NCBI RefSeq assembly: GCF_036345155.1
Contig: NZ_CP107772.1
Coordinates: 2,728,001-2,792,000, forward strand
Direction of reading: 5' to 3'
Source of the DNA: Streptomyces sp. NBC_00582
GTDB taxonomy: Bacteria > Actinomycetota > Actinomycetes > Streptomycetales > Streptomycetaceae
DNA: 64,000 nt
In this document: piece after piece, positions 1 to 8,531 of the stretch
Numbering within the stretch: the first letter of the stretch is position 1
How the letters are laid out: every line of letters starts with the position of its first letter
Notes under the pieces: generated by a model
Databases searched by the model: none
Seen by the model: only the letters and a program-made list of their open reading frames with translations
What the model was told of the DNA's origin: nothing
Position numbers and translations under genes: made by a program

Positions 1-54
1 AGTCATGGCCTTACACAACCACGGTTCGGGCAGGCGTGGTTCGGGCTGGTGTCA

Positions 55-1332
55 TCAGGCCGTCCCGGGCCACGGCAGCCATCCGCGCACCTCGAACCCG
101 CCGTCCTGACAGGGTCCGTGCTCCAGTCGTCCGCCGGCCAGGGTGGCCCGTTCGGTCAGCCCGATCAGGCCCTGGCCGGACCCGGGGACGTGCGGTACGT
201 CGCCGTCGGGCGCGGCGTTGCGGACGACGAGGGTGAGGCCCTCGCCCGGGCCGCCCGCGACGCCGACCTCGGCCTCCGTGCCCGGGGCGTGCTTGCGGAC
301 GTTGGTGAGGCATTCCTGGGTGATGCGGTAGGCGGTGCGGCCGACGGAGGCGGGCACGGCGCCGGGATCGGTGACGCGCTGGTCGAGGGTGACCTTCAGG
401 CCGGCCTCGCGGGACTCGGCCACCAGGGCGTCCAGGGCGGCCAGCGTCGGCTGCGGGCGCCCGCCGTCGTCGGGTTCCCCGGCCCGCAGGACGCCGATGA
501 TCTCGCGCAGGTCCTGGAGGGCCTCGTGGGCGCTCTCCCGGATGACGCCGGCCGCCCGCGCGATCTCCTCGCGGGGGGCGTCCGGGCGGAACTCCAGCGC
601 TCCGGCGTGCACGCTGAGCAGGGTCAGCCGGTGGGCGAGCACGTCGTGCATCTCGCGCGCGATGGCCTCGCGCGCCAGCCGCTGGGCCTGTTCGGCCCGC
701 AGCCGCACCTCGGTCTCGGCGCGCCGGGCCCGGTCGCGCAGGCTCAGCATGAGCTGCCGCTTGGACCGTACGAACATGCCCCAGCCGATGACCGCGACGG
801 TGGCGAACGCGGTGGACACCACCGCCGCCGGGTACGTGAGGTCGGGTTCGGGGCGCAGCCAGAAGAACAGCGGTATCAGGGCGAGGTTGGCGCCGCCGAC
901 GAACGCCACGTACCGGAAGGGGCGGTGCACGGCGAGGGTGAACAGGACGATCACGCAGGCGCCGCCCGCCGTGTCGGAGAGGTATCCGACGGGGATCATC
1001 GCCACGGCGAGGCCGAGCGGCCAGCGGCGGCGCAGCCACAGCGCGGCGCACGACAGCACGCCCAGCAGCTGGTCGGTGACGACGAGGGCGCGCGGCAGAT
1101 CCCTGTCGTCGCCCAGGCTCTCGGCGGCGAGCAGGCCGACGACGACGGCGAGCAGGAAGCAGGTGACGTCCACGGCCCAGTCCCGCGCGGTGCGCCGGGG
1201 CCGCCGCCCCGCCGCCCCGTCCGGATCGAGCTCGGTGACCAGCGCGGACGGCAGCAGCCATCGGCGCCGTACGAGCCCCGGCGCGGTGTGCAGCGCGTCC
1301 GGTGTCCGTACCGCCACGTCCTGTCCCCTCAT
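55..1332 (-). CDS. NarL-family two-component sensor histidine kinase (HisKA_3)
   Basis: Membrane sensor kinase of the NarL/DesK class that should phosphorylate a LuxR-type response regulator. The N-terminal ~185 residues carry several hydrophobic segments. A coiled linker (RDRARRAETEVRLRAEQAQ) leads to the HisKA_3 helix with the phospho-acceptor His in EMHDVLAHRL. The HATPase domain follows, with an N-box (ITQECLTNVRKHAPG) and a G-box (GSGQGLIGLTERA). I start at ATG 1332; a TTG three codons upstream is possible. The stop overlaps a 14-codon ORF (ATGA, 55-14), and an ATG at 6-4 on the same strand is probably the first codon of the partner response regulator, which is cut off by the window edge. 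The ligand is unknown. Confidence 0.9.
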   Translation of the reverse strand: MRGQDVAVRTPDALHTAPGLVRRRWLLPSALVTELDPDGAAGRRPRRTARDWAVDVTCFLLAVVVGLLAAESLGDDRDLPRALVVTDQLLGVLSCAALWLRRRWPLGLAVAMIPVGYLSDTAGGACVIVLFTLAVHRPFRYVAFVGGANLALIPLFFWLRPEPDLTYPAAVVSTAFATVAVIGWGMFVRSKRQLMLSLRDRARRAETEVRLRAEQAQRLAREAIAREMHDVLAHRLTLLSVHAGALEFRPDAPREEIARAAGVIRESAHEALQDLREIIGVLRAGEPDDGGRPQPTLAALDALVAESREAGLKVTLDQRVTDPGAVPASVGRTAYRITQECLTNVRKHAPGTEAEVGVAGGPGEGLTLVVRNAAPDGDVPHVPGSGQGLIGLTERATLAGGRLEHGPCQDGGFEVRGWLPWPGTA

Positions 1333-1637
1333 GGCCCACAAATCTACGCAGCGGAGGGCGCCGGCACCTCCCTGCCGGCGGGACCGTCTACCAAGGTCGC
1401 ACCCCCGTCGACTTTCGACGCGGCGGTCCCGGCGCCGTAGCGCCTTCCGTCCGCGGGGTCCCGCCGCACGGCCGCTGCGCCCGACCGTCCCTGAAGGTCG
1501 CGCCCTCCCGGTCGGCCAGCAGTGCCGCCCGGCCCGGCGAGGCTCGCCGGTATGAGCGTCGCGTGGTGGTGCCGGCGTTCACGCTGTTCGCCGCCGCGGA
1601 GAGCCGGAAGTCGGGCTGAGGGCGCGGGTCGGCGCCC
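1333..1637. other. Intergenic region upstream of the sensor kinase
   Basis: 305 bp with no convincing gene; frames here lack codon bias. It must hold the kinase promoter and the 3' flank of the MHYT gene region. A near-perfect 12-bp direct repeat, AAGGTCGCRCCC, occurs at 1393-1404 and 1494-1505, and a perfect 15-bp palindrome lies at 1406-1420. I cannot point to a clear -10/-35 pair. Confidence 0.5.
1406..1420. promoter_or_regulatory. Perfect inverted repeat CGTCGA-N3-TCGACG
   Basis: Six-base arms with a 3-bp spacer, 74 bp upstream of the kinase start. It immediately follows one copy of the AAGGTCGC repeat. The position suggests an autoregulatory operator for the response regulator partner, but this is inference from symmetry and location only. 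Confidence 0.4.
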
Positions 1638-2453
1638 CTACCAGGAGGTGTGCGGCGGCGACGGAGGGGACGGCTGCCGGGCCGGCTGCGGGGCCGCGGG
1701 CGCCGCGTGGTCCCAGTCGTCGTCGCCGAGCATCATGTCCGGGTCGAACATGACGATCACCGCGGCGATCAGCAGGACCGCGAGGGGGCCGGCGAGCATG
1801 ACGAGGAGGAACGACAGGAGGTTGGTGGACGACTGGCCGACGGCGGAGGTGCCGGTGAGGTGGACGGAGACCGCGGCCATGCCGGTGTAGTGCATGCCCG
1901 TCACGGCCACGCCCATGACCAGGGCCGCGCCCAGGCTCGACCACAGCTTGTGGATGGAGACCGCCGCCCACAGGGCCGCCGTGGCGGCCGCGACGGCGAT
2001 CGCGACGGACAGCGCCACGGTCGGCGTGTCGTAGTGCAGGGTGCCGTTGGTGTGGATGGCGCCCATGCCGAGGTAGTGCATGGCGGCGACACCGAGACCG
2101 GTGACCGTGCCGGCGAGGGCCAGGTTCACGGGTGAGCCGCCCCGGTGGCCGACCAGGAACACGCCGAGGGCGACGACGACGATCGCGACGACGAGGCTGA
2201 GGAGCGTCTTCGTCGGGTCGTAGCCGACCAGGGCGCCCTGGACGCTGAAGCCGATCATGGCGATGAAGTGCATGGTCCAGATGCCGCAGCCGATCGACAC
2301 CGCGCCCAGCGCCAGCCAGGCGGCCCTGCGGTGCGGGCGCCGCAGCGATCTGGTGGTGCACCGCAGCCCGAGCGCCGCCCCCAGACAGGCCATCAGATAG
2401 GCGGAAACCGGGGTCACCGCACCGTAGTAGAAGTTGGAGACGGTGGCGGACAT
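1638..2453 (-). CDS. MHYT domain integral membrane protein
   Basis: 271-residue membrane protein made of about seven hydrophobic helices. The three hallmark MHYT repeats are visible as TMHFIAM (residues 60-66), AMHYLGM (124-130) and GMHYTGM (186-192). The conserved Met/His residues are proposed in the family to bind copper or another ligand such as O2, CO or NO near the outer face of the membrane. The cytoplasmic tail (DDDWDHAAPAAPQPARQP) is acidic and then Pro-rich, with no GGDEF, EAL or kinase output domain, so this is a stand-alone sensor or transport-like module. Start ATG at 2453 is followed at once by the first helix. Function beyond the domain is unknown. Confidence 0.9.
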   Translation of the reverse strand: MSATVSNFYYGAVTPVSAYLMACLGAALGLRCTTRSLRRPHRRAAWLALGAVSIGCGIWTMHFIAMIGFSVQGALVGYDPTKTLLSLVVAIVVVALGVFLVGHRGGSPVNLALAGTVTGLGVAAMHYLGMGAIHTNGTLHYDTPTVALSVAIAVAAATAALWAAVSIHKLWSSLGAALVMGVAVTGMHYTGMAAVSVHLTGTSAVGQSSTNLLSFLLVMLAGPLAVLLIAAVIVMFDPDMMLGDDDWDHAAPAAPQPARQPSPPSPPHTSW

Positions 2454-2814
2454 AGGGATCCCTTCCGGTGCGGAGCGACTCGGCCGGGTGGCCTCGACCC
2501 GAGCGCCGGCAGTCCTGACAGGGGATGCAGGACACGGGGGAACCGGTCGATCAGATCAAGCCACCTGGCCGAGTTGTGCGTGATTCAATCACACAAAGCA
2601 CACACGTCCTCCACATTGCGCATCGGTTCGCCGAATCGATACATCGCCACGGGATGCCACAAATGGCGTTCTTTCCCCCCTGCGGGAAGCGGGAGTTCCG
2701 GCGGACATGCCGGTGCCCCGCGGCCGGGGTGCGTGGGGGGTGGCCGCGGGGCACGGGGTGGGAGCGCTCGCGCTGTTCCTCAGGGCTGACGCGCGCTGAT
2801 CCGTGGGGGGAGAG
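2454..2814. other. Intergenic region with two palindromes, upstream of the MHYT gene
   Basis: 361 bp without a credible gene. It is noticeably less GC-rich around 2570-2660 than its surroundings, as expected for a promoter. It holds a perfect GTGATT-C-AATCAC palindrome at 2580-2592 and an imperfect 19-bp palindrome (ATCGGTTCG-C-CGAATCGAT) at 2622-2640. Both lie 127-187 bp upstream of the MHYT start and downstream of the RNase gene. Confidence 0.5.
2580..2592. promoter_or_regulatory. Palindrome GTGATTCAATCAC
   Basis: Perfect 6-bp arms around a central C. The flanks TGTGC/ACA nearly extend the symmetry (TGTGcGTGATT against AATCACACA). It resembles a dimeric repressor or activator site for the MHYT gene. 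The regulator is not identified. Confidence 0.4.
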
Positions 2815-3201
2815 TCAGCAGTCGTAGTCGATCAGGTCGAACGTCGCGTAGTGGTCAGCCGTGTAGAAGTCCTCGTCGGTCCTCTTGCCGGTGACGACGC
2901 GGCGCGCGCCGCGGGTGGAGGAGCCCGGCGTCTTGACCGTGTACTCGTGGTAGTAGCCGGTGGACCGGGCCGGCAGGACGCCTTCCCGGTTCTGGAAGAC
3001 GGCCCCGTCCTGCGCGTACGGGAACGGTCCGCCCTGCTCGATCAGTTCGAGCGTGTCGTACGCCTGGGACGGCAGATCGCCGTAGCAGACGCTGCCGACC
3101 GCGGCGTGCGCCGTCGACGCGGAGACGGTGCCGCCGACGAGCAGGGCGGACAGGAGGGCCGCCGAGGCACCTGGGCGGGTGATGCGTGGGGGGAATCGCA
3201 T
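2815..3201 (-). CDS. Secreted guanyl-specific ribonuclease, RNase Sa type
   Basis: Exported endoribonuclease that cleaves single-stranded RNA 3' of guanosine (RNase T1/N1 superfamily). Residues 1-33 form a signal peptide ending ...STAHA. The mature ~95 residues match the Streptomyces RNase Sa pattern throughout, including GPFPYAQDG, VFQNREGVLP and GYYHEYTV. Catalytic residues are all present: Glu86, Arg101 and His117, exactly 32 positions offset from Glu54/Arg69/His85 of RNase Sa. The disulfide pair is Cys39 and the C-terminal Cys128. I choose ATG 3201 because GAGGG lies just upstream; an in-frame ATG at 3228 would add nine residues before the signal. No barstar-like inhibitor gene is adjacent. 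Confidence 0.95.
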   Translation of the reverse strand: MRFPPRITRPGASAALLSALLVGGTVSASTAHAAVGSVCYGDLPSQAYDTLELIEQGGPFPYAQDGAVFQNREGVLPARSTGYYHEYTVKTPGSSTRGARRVVTGKRTDEDFYTADHYATFDLIDYDC

Positions 3202-3297
3202 GCCCTCATGATGACGCGCGTAGACCATGGCATGTCAATGACAAGTCGGAGGATTTTCCCGTCAAGTCCGTTGAGTTTTCGGGGATTTAACCCGCGG

Positions 3298-3936
3298 CTA
3301 GCCGTTCGCCCCGTCCTCCTCCGGGAGGGCGTACGACCCGTAGCGCGGGCGCCCGTCGAACGCGTACGTCTGGATGGAGACGCCGGCGCCGGTGACCCGC
3401 CCGCCGGTGCGGCGGAACGCCGTCGGGACGGCGCCGTCGGCGAAGAAGCGGCGGCCGGTGCCGAGGACCACCGGGAAGCTCAGCAGGTGGAGCGTGTCGA
3501 CCAGGTCCAGGGCCAGCAGGGACTGGACGAGCGCGCCGCTGCCGTGCACCTGGAGTTCGCCGTCGGTGTTCTCCTTCAGCGCCGTGACCTCCTTGGCGAG
3601 GTCGCCGCCGAGGACCGTGGTGCCGGCCCAGCCCGGGTCGATGAGCGTCGAGGAGGGGACGTACTTCGGCAGGGCGTTCAGCTTGCCGGCGACCGGGTCG
3701 GCGGGGTCGGTCACCTTCGGCCAGAACGAGGCGAAGATGTCGTAGGTGCGCCGGCCGAGGAGGAACGCCCCGACGCCGCCGAAGACCTCGTTGATGAACG
3801 CGCCGAAGTCGTCGTCGCCGTACGGGAAGCTCCAGCCGCCGTGCTCGAAGCCGTCCCGGGTGTCCTCCTCGGGCCCGCCGGGGGCCTGGTAGACGCCGTC
3901 GAGGGTGACGAAGATGGTGGAGACCAGCTTGCCCAT
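3298..3936 (-). CDS. Dihydrofolate reductase-like protein (RibD C-terminal family)
   Basis: 212-residue cytoplasmic protein of the YyaP/YwjB-type RibD_C superfamily, which has a DHFR fold and presumably binds NADPH. Typical features are the start KLVSTIFVTLDGVYQAPGG, the LLGRRTYDIFASFWP segment near residue 60 and the HGSGALVQSLLALDLVDTLHLLSFPVVLG block near 130-160. The substrate of this subfamily is not known. A divergent paralogue lies at 42261-42881. The gene stands alone; the 84 bp upstream to the AIM24 stop can hold a promoter. Confidence 0.85.
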   Translation of the reverse strand: MGKLVSTIFVTLDGVYQAPGGPEEDTRDGFEHGGWSFPYGDDDFGAFINEVFGGVGAFLLGRRTYDIFASFWPKVTDPADPVAGKLNALPKYVPSSTLIDPGWAGTTVLGGDLAKEVTALKENTDGELQVHGSGALVQSLLALDLVDTLHLLSFPVVLGTGRRFFADGAVPTAFRRTGGRVTGAGVSIQTYAFDGRPRYGSYALPEEDGANG

Positions 3937-4020
3937 GGCGGGTGCCTGCTTTCTCGCGGGGGGTCTGTTGTCATCACCTCAGACCCCGCCGGCACCCGCA
4001 ACTCATCGGTGCGCCCGGAC

Positions 4021-4839
4021 TCAGCCCACGTTCGTCGAGAACAGTCCGCCCGTCGGCCCCTGCTTGTCGCCGCCCTGCGCCTTCTTCAGGGCGTTGGCGA
4101 GGCTCTCGATGGTGAGGGACTGCAGGATGACCCGGCCGTTGCCCTCCAGGGTGGCCAGGGAGAGGCCCTCGCCGCCGAAGACCGCGTTCATGAGGCCCTG
4201 GCGGTTGAGTCCGCCGACGCGCTGGACGCCGTACTGGATGCCCTCCTCGAAGGCGACCACGCAGCCGGTGTCGACCTCGACGCGGCCGCCGAAGTCGGCC
4301 GGGTTCAGGTCGATGAAGTTCCCCGCCCCGGCGATGATCACCGTGCCGTGCCCGGTGAACTTCTCCAGGACGAAGCCCTCGCCGCCCTTCATGCCGGTAC
4401 GGCCGCCCTGGAAGGCGATGCCGAAGTCGACGGTGGACTCCGCGGCGACGAAGGCGTCCTTCTCGGCGAACCACGCGCGCGTGCCGTTCAGCTCCAGGGC
4501 GCGCATCTCGCCCGGGAGCACGCCCGCGAAGCCGACGGTGCCCTCGCCGCCCTGGGCGGTGAAGTACTGGAACGCCAGCGACTCGCCCGCGAGGGCGCGC
4601 TGGCCGACCTGCATGGCGGTGCCCATGGCCTGGCGCAGCATGCCGCCCATGCCGCCGCCGGCGCCGCTCTGCGTCTGCCGGCCGTCGCTGCCCGCGGGGC
4701 CGCCCAGACGGGTCTCCATGGTCACGTTCGTGGTCTTGAACAGGAACTTTCCGGCTTCGCAGTACACGGTCTGGCCGGGGGCGAGGTTGACGACCGCCAT
4801 CTGCATGGCGTTGCCGACGATGTCTTGCTTCAGGGTCAC
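4021..4839 (-). CDS. AIM24 family protein
   Basis: 272-residue protein of the AIM24/TIGR00266 beta-roll family, whose bacterial role is unknown. Motifs include VYCEAGKFLFKTTNVTMETR near the start and repeated glycine-rich blocks such as GEGFVLEKFTGHGTVIIAG and GGEGLSLATLEGNGRVILQS. A Gly/Met-rich linker (GAGGGMGGMLRQAMG) follows the first strand pair. The best start is GTG 4839 (GTG-ACC-CTG-AAG), which matches where family members begin. The 30 nt before it have no purine-rich ribosome binding site on this strand, so translation may be leaderless. The open frame continues far upstream antisense to nothing and into the allantoicase gene; I treat that as frame readthrough. Confidence 0.8.
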   Translation of the reverse strand: MTLKQDIVGNAMQMAVVNLAPGQTVYCEAGKFLFKTTNVTMETRLGGPAGSDGRQTQSGAGGGMGGMLRQAMGTAMQVGQRALAGESLAFQYFTAQGGEGTVGFAGVLPGEMRALELNGTRAWFAEKDAFVAAESTVDFGIAFQGGRTGMKGGEGFVLEKFTGHGTVIIAGAGNFIDLNPADFGGRVEVDTGCVVAFEEGIQYGVQRVGGLNRQGLMNAVFGGEGLSLATLEGNGRVILQSLTIESLANALKKAQGGDKQGPTGGLFSTNVG

Positions 4840-4973
4840 AAGGAGAGAACGCGGGAGGTGGAGGGAAGAGTTCCGCTCGCCGGGTGTGATCTGGGGTCGG
4901 CGTCCGTTGGTGCGGCCACGGCGCTGCGGCCGGTCCGCGAGGGCGCGGACGTGGCGGGTGACATACGTGGAGG

Positions 4974-6089
4974 TCAGCCGCCCAGTTCCTGGTGGCGGGC
5001 GGTCAGCGTGGTCGCCCCCGCTTGCGTCAGGGAGCCGTGCAGGCGGAGGCGGGAGATTCCGCCGTCGGGGTGGATGTCCACGCGCGCGTGGGTGGCGACG
5101 GCCGGGGCCGGGAGGGCGAAGCGGTGGTTGGTGTCGGGCTGGAGGCGGGTGCGCGGCAGGATCTCGGTCCACTCGCCGTCCTCGCCGTCCCGCACCGAGA
5201 CCGAGGCCCAGCCGGCGCTGTTGCCCTTGAGGTACGCGGTGTCGATCTCCACGGCGCGGATCACGGACTGGGCGACCAGGCGGTAGCGGATCCAGTCGTG
5301 GCCCCGGTCGCGTCGGCGGCGGGTCTCCCAGCCGTCGTCCATCCGGCGGGAGCGGCCGGGGCGGATCGTGTTCGACGGGGGTGAGTAGAAGCGGTCGGAG
5401 GCGTCCTCGGCCCGGCCGCCGTTCTCCAGGGCGACCACGTCGAAGGTGCCGAGGAGCTCCAGCCACGCGGGGTCCGGTACGACGTCGCCGTGGACCCGGA
5501 GGCGGGCGATGCCGCCGTCGGGGTGCTGGTTGACGCGCAGGTGGGTGAAGCGCTGTTCCACCGAGACGGCGAACCCGTTCGCCGCGTGGCCGCCCACGGG
5601 GGTGCGCGGGACGAGGGTCGTCCACTTCACGTCGTCGCCGAGGAGGTCCTCCGGGGAGGGGGTGCCGGGGACGGACGTGCCCTCGACCGAGACCGCCTGC
5701 GGGTAGTTGCCGCGGAAGTGGGCGGTGTCGACGACGATCCCGCGGATCACCCCGGGGGCGCCGAGGCGGACCAGGGCCCAGTCGTGGTCCCCGGCCGTGG
5801 GCCAGGGGTGGTCGGCACCGGCGCCCCGGCGGCGGCGGGTCTCCCAGCCGTCCATGATCTTGCCCTTGTGGCCGAAGCGCTCGGGGTCGAACTCGGCGCG
5901 GTGGGGCAGCAGCAGGTTCTCCCGCTCGGCGAAGAACTCGTCGTTGGCGGCGATGACGGCGGCGCCGAGCCGCCGGTCGGCGAGATCGGCGAGGTGGGTG
6001 AAGGGGAGGTCGGCGGTGCGGTAGTCCGCGTACGGGTCGCCGCCGCCGTAGGGGTTCGCGTCGCCGGTGAACGTCGGTATCGCTGCCAC
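4974..6089 (-). CDS. alc: Allantoicase
   Basis: Allantoicase (EC 3.5.3.4) hydrolyses allantoate to ureidoglycolate and urea in ureide degradation. The 371-residue protein shows the duplicated jelly-roll architecture of the family. Copy one (to ~residue 190) has KIMDGWETRRRR and HDWALVRLG...GVIRGIVVDTAHFRGNYP. Copy two has MDDGWETRRRR and HDWIRYRLVAQSVIRAVEIDTAYLKGN. Both repeats end with HPDGGI-R-R-HG. It lies 37 bp downstream of allantoinase on the same strand, so the two form an operon that should be controlled by the AllR-type operators upstream of allB. Confidence 0.95.
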   Translation of the reverse strand: MAAIPTFTGDANPYGGGDPYADYRTADLPFTHLADLADRRLGAAVIAANDEFFAERENLLLPHRAEFDPERFGHKGKIMDGWETRRRRGAGADHPWPTAGDHDWALVRLGAPGVIRGIVVDTAHFRGNYPQAVSVEGTSVPGTPSPEDLLGDDVKWTTLVPRTPVGGHAANGFAVSVEQRFTHLRVNQHPDGGIARLRVHGDVVPDPAWLELLGTFDVVALENGGRAEDASDRFYSPPSNTIRPGRSRRMDDGWETRRRRDRGHDWIRYRLVAQSVIRAVEIDTAYLKGNSAGWASVSVRDGEDGEWTEILPRTRLQPDTNHRFALPAPAVATHARVDIHPDGGISRLRLHGSLTQAGATTLTARHQELGG

Positions 6090-6126
6090 GGGGTGTGCCT
6101 TTCGGGATCGGCCGGTGCGGGTGGGT

Positions 6127-7467
6127 TCAGTGGGGGCGGGTGAGCAGGGCGCCCTTCGGTGCGGTGAATTCGCCGTCCGCGACGATCCGTTCGCCGCGCA
6201 GCCAGGTGGACCTGACGACGCCGTACAGGGTCCGGCCGGCGTACGCGGTGACCCGGTTGCGGTGCTGGAGCGACGCGGGGTCGACGGTGAAGGCGGCGTC
6301 GGGGGCGAGGACGGCGAAGTCGGCGTCCTTGCCCGCCTCGATGGCCCCCTTGCGGGCGTCCAGGCCCACGAGCCGCGCGGTGTTCACCGCCATCCAGCGG
6401 ACCACGTCCTCCAGGCCGTGCCCGCGTCGGCGGGCCTCGGTCCAGACCGCCGCGAGGCTGAGCTGAAGGCCGGAGATGCCGCCCCAGGCCGTCGCGAAGT
6501 CCTCGGTCTTCAGGTCGGCCGTCGACGGGGAGTGGTCCGTGACGACGCAGTCGAGGGTGCCGTCGGCGAGGGCCTGCCAGAGCAGGTCCTGGTTGGCGGC
6601 CTCGCGGATGGGCGGGCAGCACTTGAACTCGCTGGCGCCGTCCGGGACCTCCTCGGCGGTGAGGGTGAGGTAGTGGGGGCAGGTCTCGGCCGTGATGCGG
6701 ACCCCCTCCGCCTTGGCGGCCGCGATCAGCGGCAGCGCGTCGCTGGAGGACAGGTGCAGCACGTGCACGCGCGCGTGGAGGCGTTTCGCCCGCTCGATCA
6801 GCGCGGCGACGGCCGTGTCCTCGGCGGCGCGGGGGCGGCTGGCCAGGAAGTCGGCGTAGCGGGGGCCGCCGCGCTGCGGGGCGGCGTCGAGGTGGTGCGG
6901 GTCCTCGGCGTGGACGATGAGCAGGCCGTCGAAGCCGGCGATCTCCGTCAGCGAGCGGGTCAGCGCGTCCTGGGCCAGGTGCGGGAACTCGTCGACGCCG
7001 GAGGGCGACAGGAACGCCTTGAAGCCGAAGACGCCGGCGTCGTGCAGCGGGCGGAGGTCCTTGACGTTGTCGGGCAGGGCGCCGCCCCAGAAGCCGACGT
7101 CGATGTGCGCCTTGTCGGCGGCGACCTCCCGCTTGACGCGCAGGTGGTCGACGGTCGTGGTGGGCGGGAGGGAGTTCAGGGGCATGTCGACGAGGGTGGT
7201 GATGCCGCCGGCCGCCGCCGCGCGCGTGGCGGTCCAGAAGCCCTCCCAGTGGGTGCGGCCGGGGTCGTTGACGTGCACATGTGTGTCGACCAGGCCGGGC
7301 AGCAGGACGTCGTCCCCGAGGTCCTCCACCCGGGCCCCGGCGGGGACTTCGGCGTCGTACGGCAGGACGGCGGTGATCGTCCCGTCGGACACGGCCACCG
7401 AGGCGGCGCGCGTCCCTTCGGGAGTGATGACGCGCGTCGAGCGCAGCACCAGTTGAGCGTCGGACAC
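6127..7467 (-). CDS. allB: Allantoinase
   Basis: Allantoinase (EC 3.5.2.5), a cyclic amidohydrolase that opens allantoin to allantoate. 446 residues. The binuclear metal site is readable: His63 and His65 in DTHVHVND, the carboxylated Lys150 in [11 protein letters not shown], His186 in IVHAEDP, a His near 238 in VHVLHLSS and the Asp of CVVTDHSPS near 315. It is the promoter-proximal gene of allB-alc and divergent from the IclR-type regulator. The intergenic region between them carries several palindromes of the same form as those ahead of the glyoxylate genes. Confidence 0.95.
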   Translation of the reverse strand: MSDAQLVLRSTRVITPEGTRAASVAVSDGTITAVLPYDAEVPAGARVEDLGDDVLLPGLVDTHVHVNDPGRTHWEGFWTATRAAAAGGITTLVDMPLNSLPPTTTVDHLRVKREVAADKAHIDVGFWGGALPDNVKDLRPLHDAGVFGFKAFLSPSGVDEFPHLAQDALTRSLTEIAGFDGLLIVHAEDPHHLDAAPQRGGPRYADFLASRPRAAEDTAVAALIERAKRLHARVHVLHLSSSDALPLIAAAKAEGVRITAETCPHYLTLTAEEVPDGASEFKCCPPIREAANQDLLWQALADGTLDCVVTDHSPSTADLKTEDFATAWGGISGLQLSLAAVWTEARRRGHGLEDVVRWMAVNTARLVGLDARKGAIEAGKDADFAVLAPDAAFTVDPASLQHRNRVTAYAGRTLYGVVRSTWLRGERIVADGEFTAPKGALLTRPH

Positions 7468-7493
7468 CCTGACCCCTCTCTGCCGCCGTTTAC

Positions 7494-7508
7494 TTCCGCG
7501 TAACGGAA
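7494..7508. promoter_or_regulatory. Predicted AllR operator, allB promoter
   Basis: Perfect palindrome TTCCG-CGTAA-CGGAA, 27 bp upstream of the allantoinase start. It has the same TTCC-N7-GGAA frame as the sites at 10265, 27633 and 30650. In S. coelicolor the IclR-type AllR represses the allantoin genes and glyoxylate genes; assignment of this motif to the regulator at 7734 is inference from recurrence. Confidence 0.7.
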
Positions 7509-7509
7509 T

Positions 7510-7524
7510 TCAACGTTCTGTTGA
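7510..7524. promoter_or_regulatory. Palindrome TCAAC-N5-GTTGA ahead of allB
   Basis: Perfect inverted repeat (17 bp, 7509-7525, if the flanking T/A is counted), lying one base downstream of the TTCC-type operator. The same TCAAC-N5-GTTGA arrangement occurs at 26836-26850 in front of the uricase operon. It differs from the TTCC-N7-GGAA sites, so it may bind a second ureide regulator. Confidence 0.55.
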
Positions 7525-7602
7525 AGGAGTCTTCCTCCCGGGCTCGCGCGCCGTCAAGGGCGCCCCCTTTCAGAGTGCCCCCACCGTCGCCACTCTGGAT
7601 GT

Positions 7603-7628
7603 TTTCATGAAGTGGAAATAACATTCCA
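7603..7628. promoter_or_regulatory. Further AllR-like half-sites near the regulator
   Basis: Two overlapping symmetrical elements: TTTC-N7-GGAA at 7603-7617 and TGGAA-N6-TTCCA at 7613-7628. They lie ~106-131 bp upstream of the IclR-type gene, in an AT-richer stretch. They are probably extra sites for the same repressor, giving autoregulation; this is inferred from sequence only. Confidence 0.45.
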
Positions 7629-7733
7629 GCAAGCAGAACGTAGCGACGCGCCACCGAGGAGTCAACCGACCGCCGGGTAGGCTTCAGCTCTTCCCGCCAG
7701 AGCTCTTTCCGCCAGTGTCGAAAGGAACGCGCC

Positions 7734-8531
7734 GTGCCGACGTCGAGCGCCCGCACCTCCGACTCCGCCCGGTCCGCCGGCGGAGGGGTCCAGTCCCTCG
7801 AGCGCGCCTTCGACCTGCTGGAGCGGATGGCGGACGCGGGCGGCGAGGTCGGGCTGAGCGAGCTGTCCGCGAGCAGCGGGCTGCCGCTGCCCACCATCCA
7901 CCGGCTGATGCGCACCCTGGTCGTCTGCGGGTACGTCCGTCAGCAGCCCAACCGCCGCTACGCGCTCGGCCCGCGGCTGATCCGGCTCGGCGAGTCGGCG
8001 TCCCGGCTGCTCGGCACCTGGGCCCGGCCGTATCTGGCGCGGCTGGTCGAGGAGACCGGTGAGACGGCGAACATGGCGCTGCTCGACGGGGACGAGATCG
8101 TCTATGTGGCGCAGGTGCCGTCGAAGCACTCGATGCGGATGTTCACCGAGGTGGGGCGCCGGGTGCTGCCGCACTCCACGGGGGTGGGCAAGGCACTGCT
8201 CGCGGGGTTCCCGGACCCCGAGGTGCGTGCCCTGCTCGCCCGTACGGGCATGCCGGCCGCCACCGAGAAGACGATCACCACGCCGGAGGGTTTCCTCGCG
8301 GCGCTGGCGGACGTGCGGCGCGCGGGCTACGCCGTCGACGACAACGAGCAGGAGATCGGTGTGCGCTGCCTCGCGGTGTCGGTCCCCGACTCCCCCACCG
8401 CGGCGGCCATCTCCATCTCCGGCCCCGCGGGGCGCGTCACGGAGGCCGCCACGGAACGGATCGTGCCGGTGCTGCAGCAGGTGGCGGCCGAACTGGCCCA
8501 GGCCCTGGCGAACTCGGGCTCGGCGCTCTAG
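7734..8531 (+). CDS. allR: IclR-family transcriptional repressor of allantoin genes (AllR-like)
   Basis: 265-residue DNA-binding regulator. The winged HTH spans about residues 20-80 (SLERAFDLLERMADAGG, then LSELSASSGLPLPTIHRLMRTLVVCGYV). The IclR effector-binding domain covers roughly 95-260, with the MALLDGDEIVYVAQVPSKHSM and LPHSTGVGKALLAG segments. The start is GTG 7734. It is divergent from allB-alc and its likely operators recur ahead of aceB, hyi and gcl, which fits AllR of S. coelicolor. AllR responds there to ureide intermediates such as allantoate; the ligand here is not visible in the sequence. Confidence 0.88.
   Translation: MPTSSARTSDSARSAGGGVQSLERAFDLLERMADAGGEVGLSELSASSGLPLPTIHRLMRTLVVCGYVRQQPNRRYALGPRLIRLGESASRLLGTWARPYLARLVEETGETANMALLDGDEIVYVAQVPSKHSMRMFTEVGRRVLPHSTGVGKALLAGFPDPEVRALLARTGMPAATEKTITTPEGFLAALADVRRAGYAVDDNEQEIGVRCLAVSVPDSPTAAAISISGPAGRVTEAATERIVPVLQQVAAELAQALANSGSAL

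Noticed and set aside
11..55. 14-codon ORF (ATGA overlap with the sensor kinase stop) as a gene
   Set aside because: Too short and without conserved features; it probably only reflects the spacing to the response regulator, whose own start seems to be at position 6.
2803..5286. 827-codon open frame on the plus strand
   Set aside because: Antisense to the RNase, DHFR-like and AIM24 genes; a GC-rich shadow frame with no family features.
4021..5625. 534-codon minus-strand frame extending AIM24 into allantoicase
   Set aside because: The N-terminal part is an out-of-frame reading of the allantoicase gene, Arg/Pro-rich and without homology; AIM24 proper begins at 4839.
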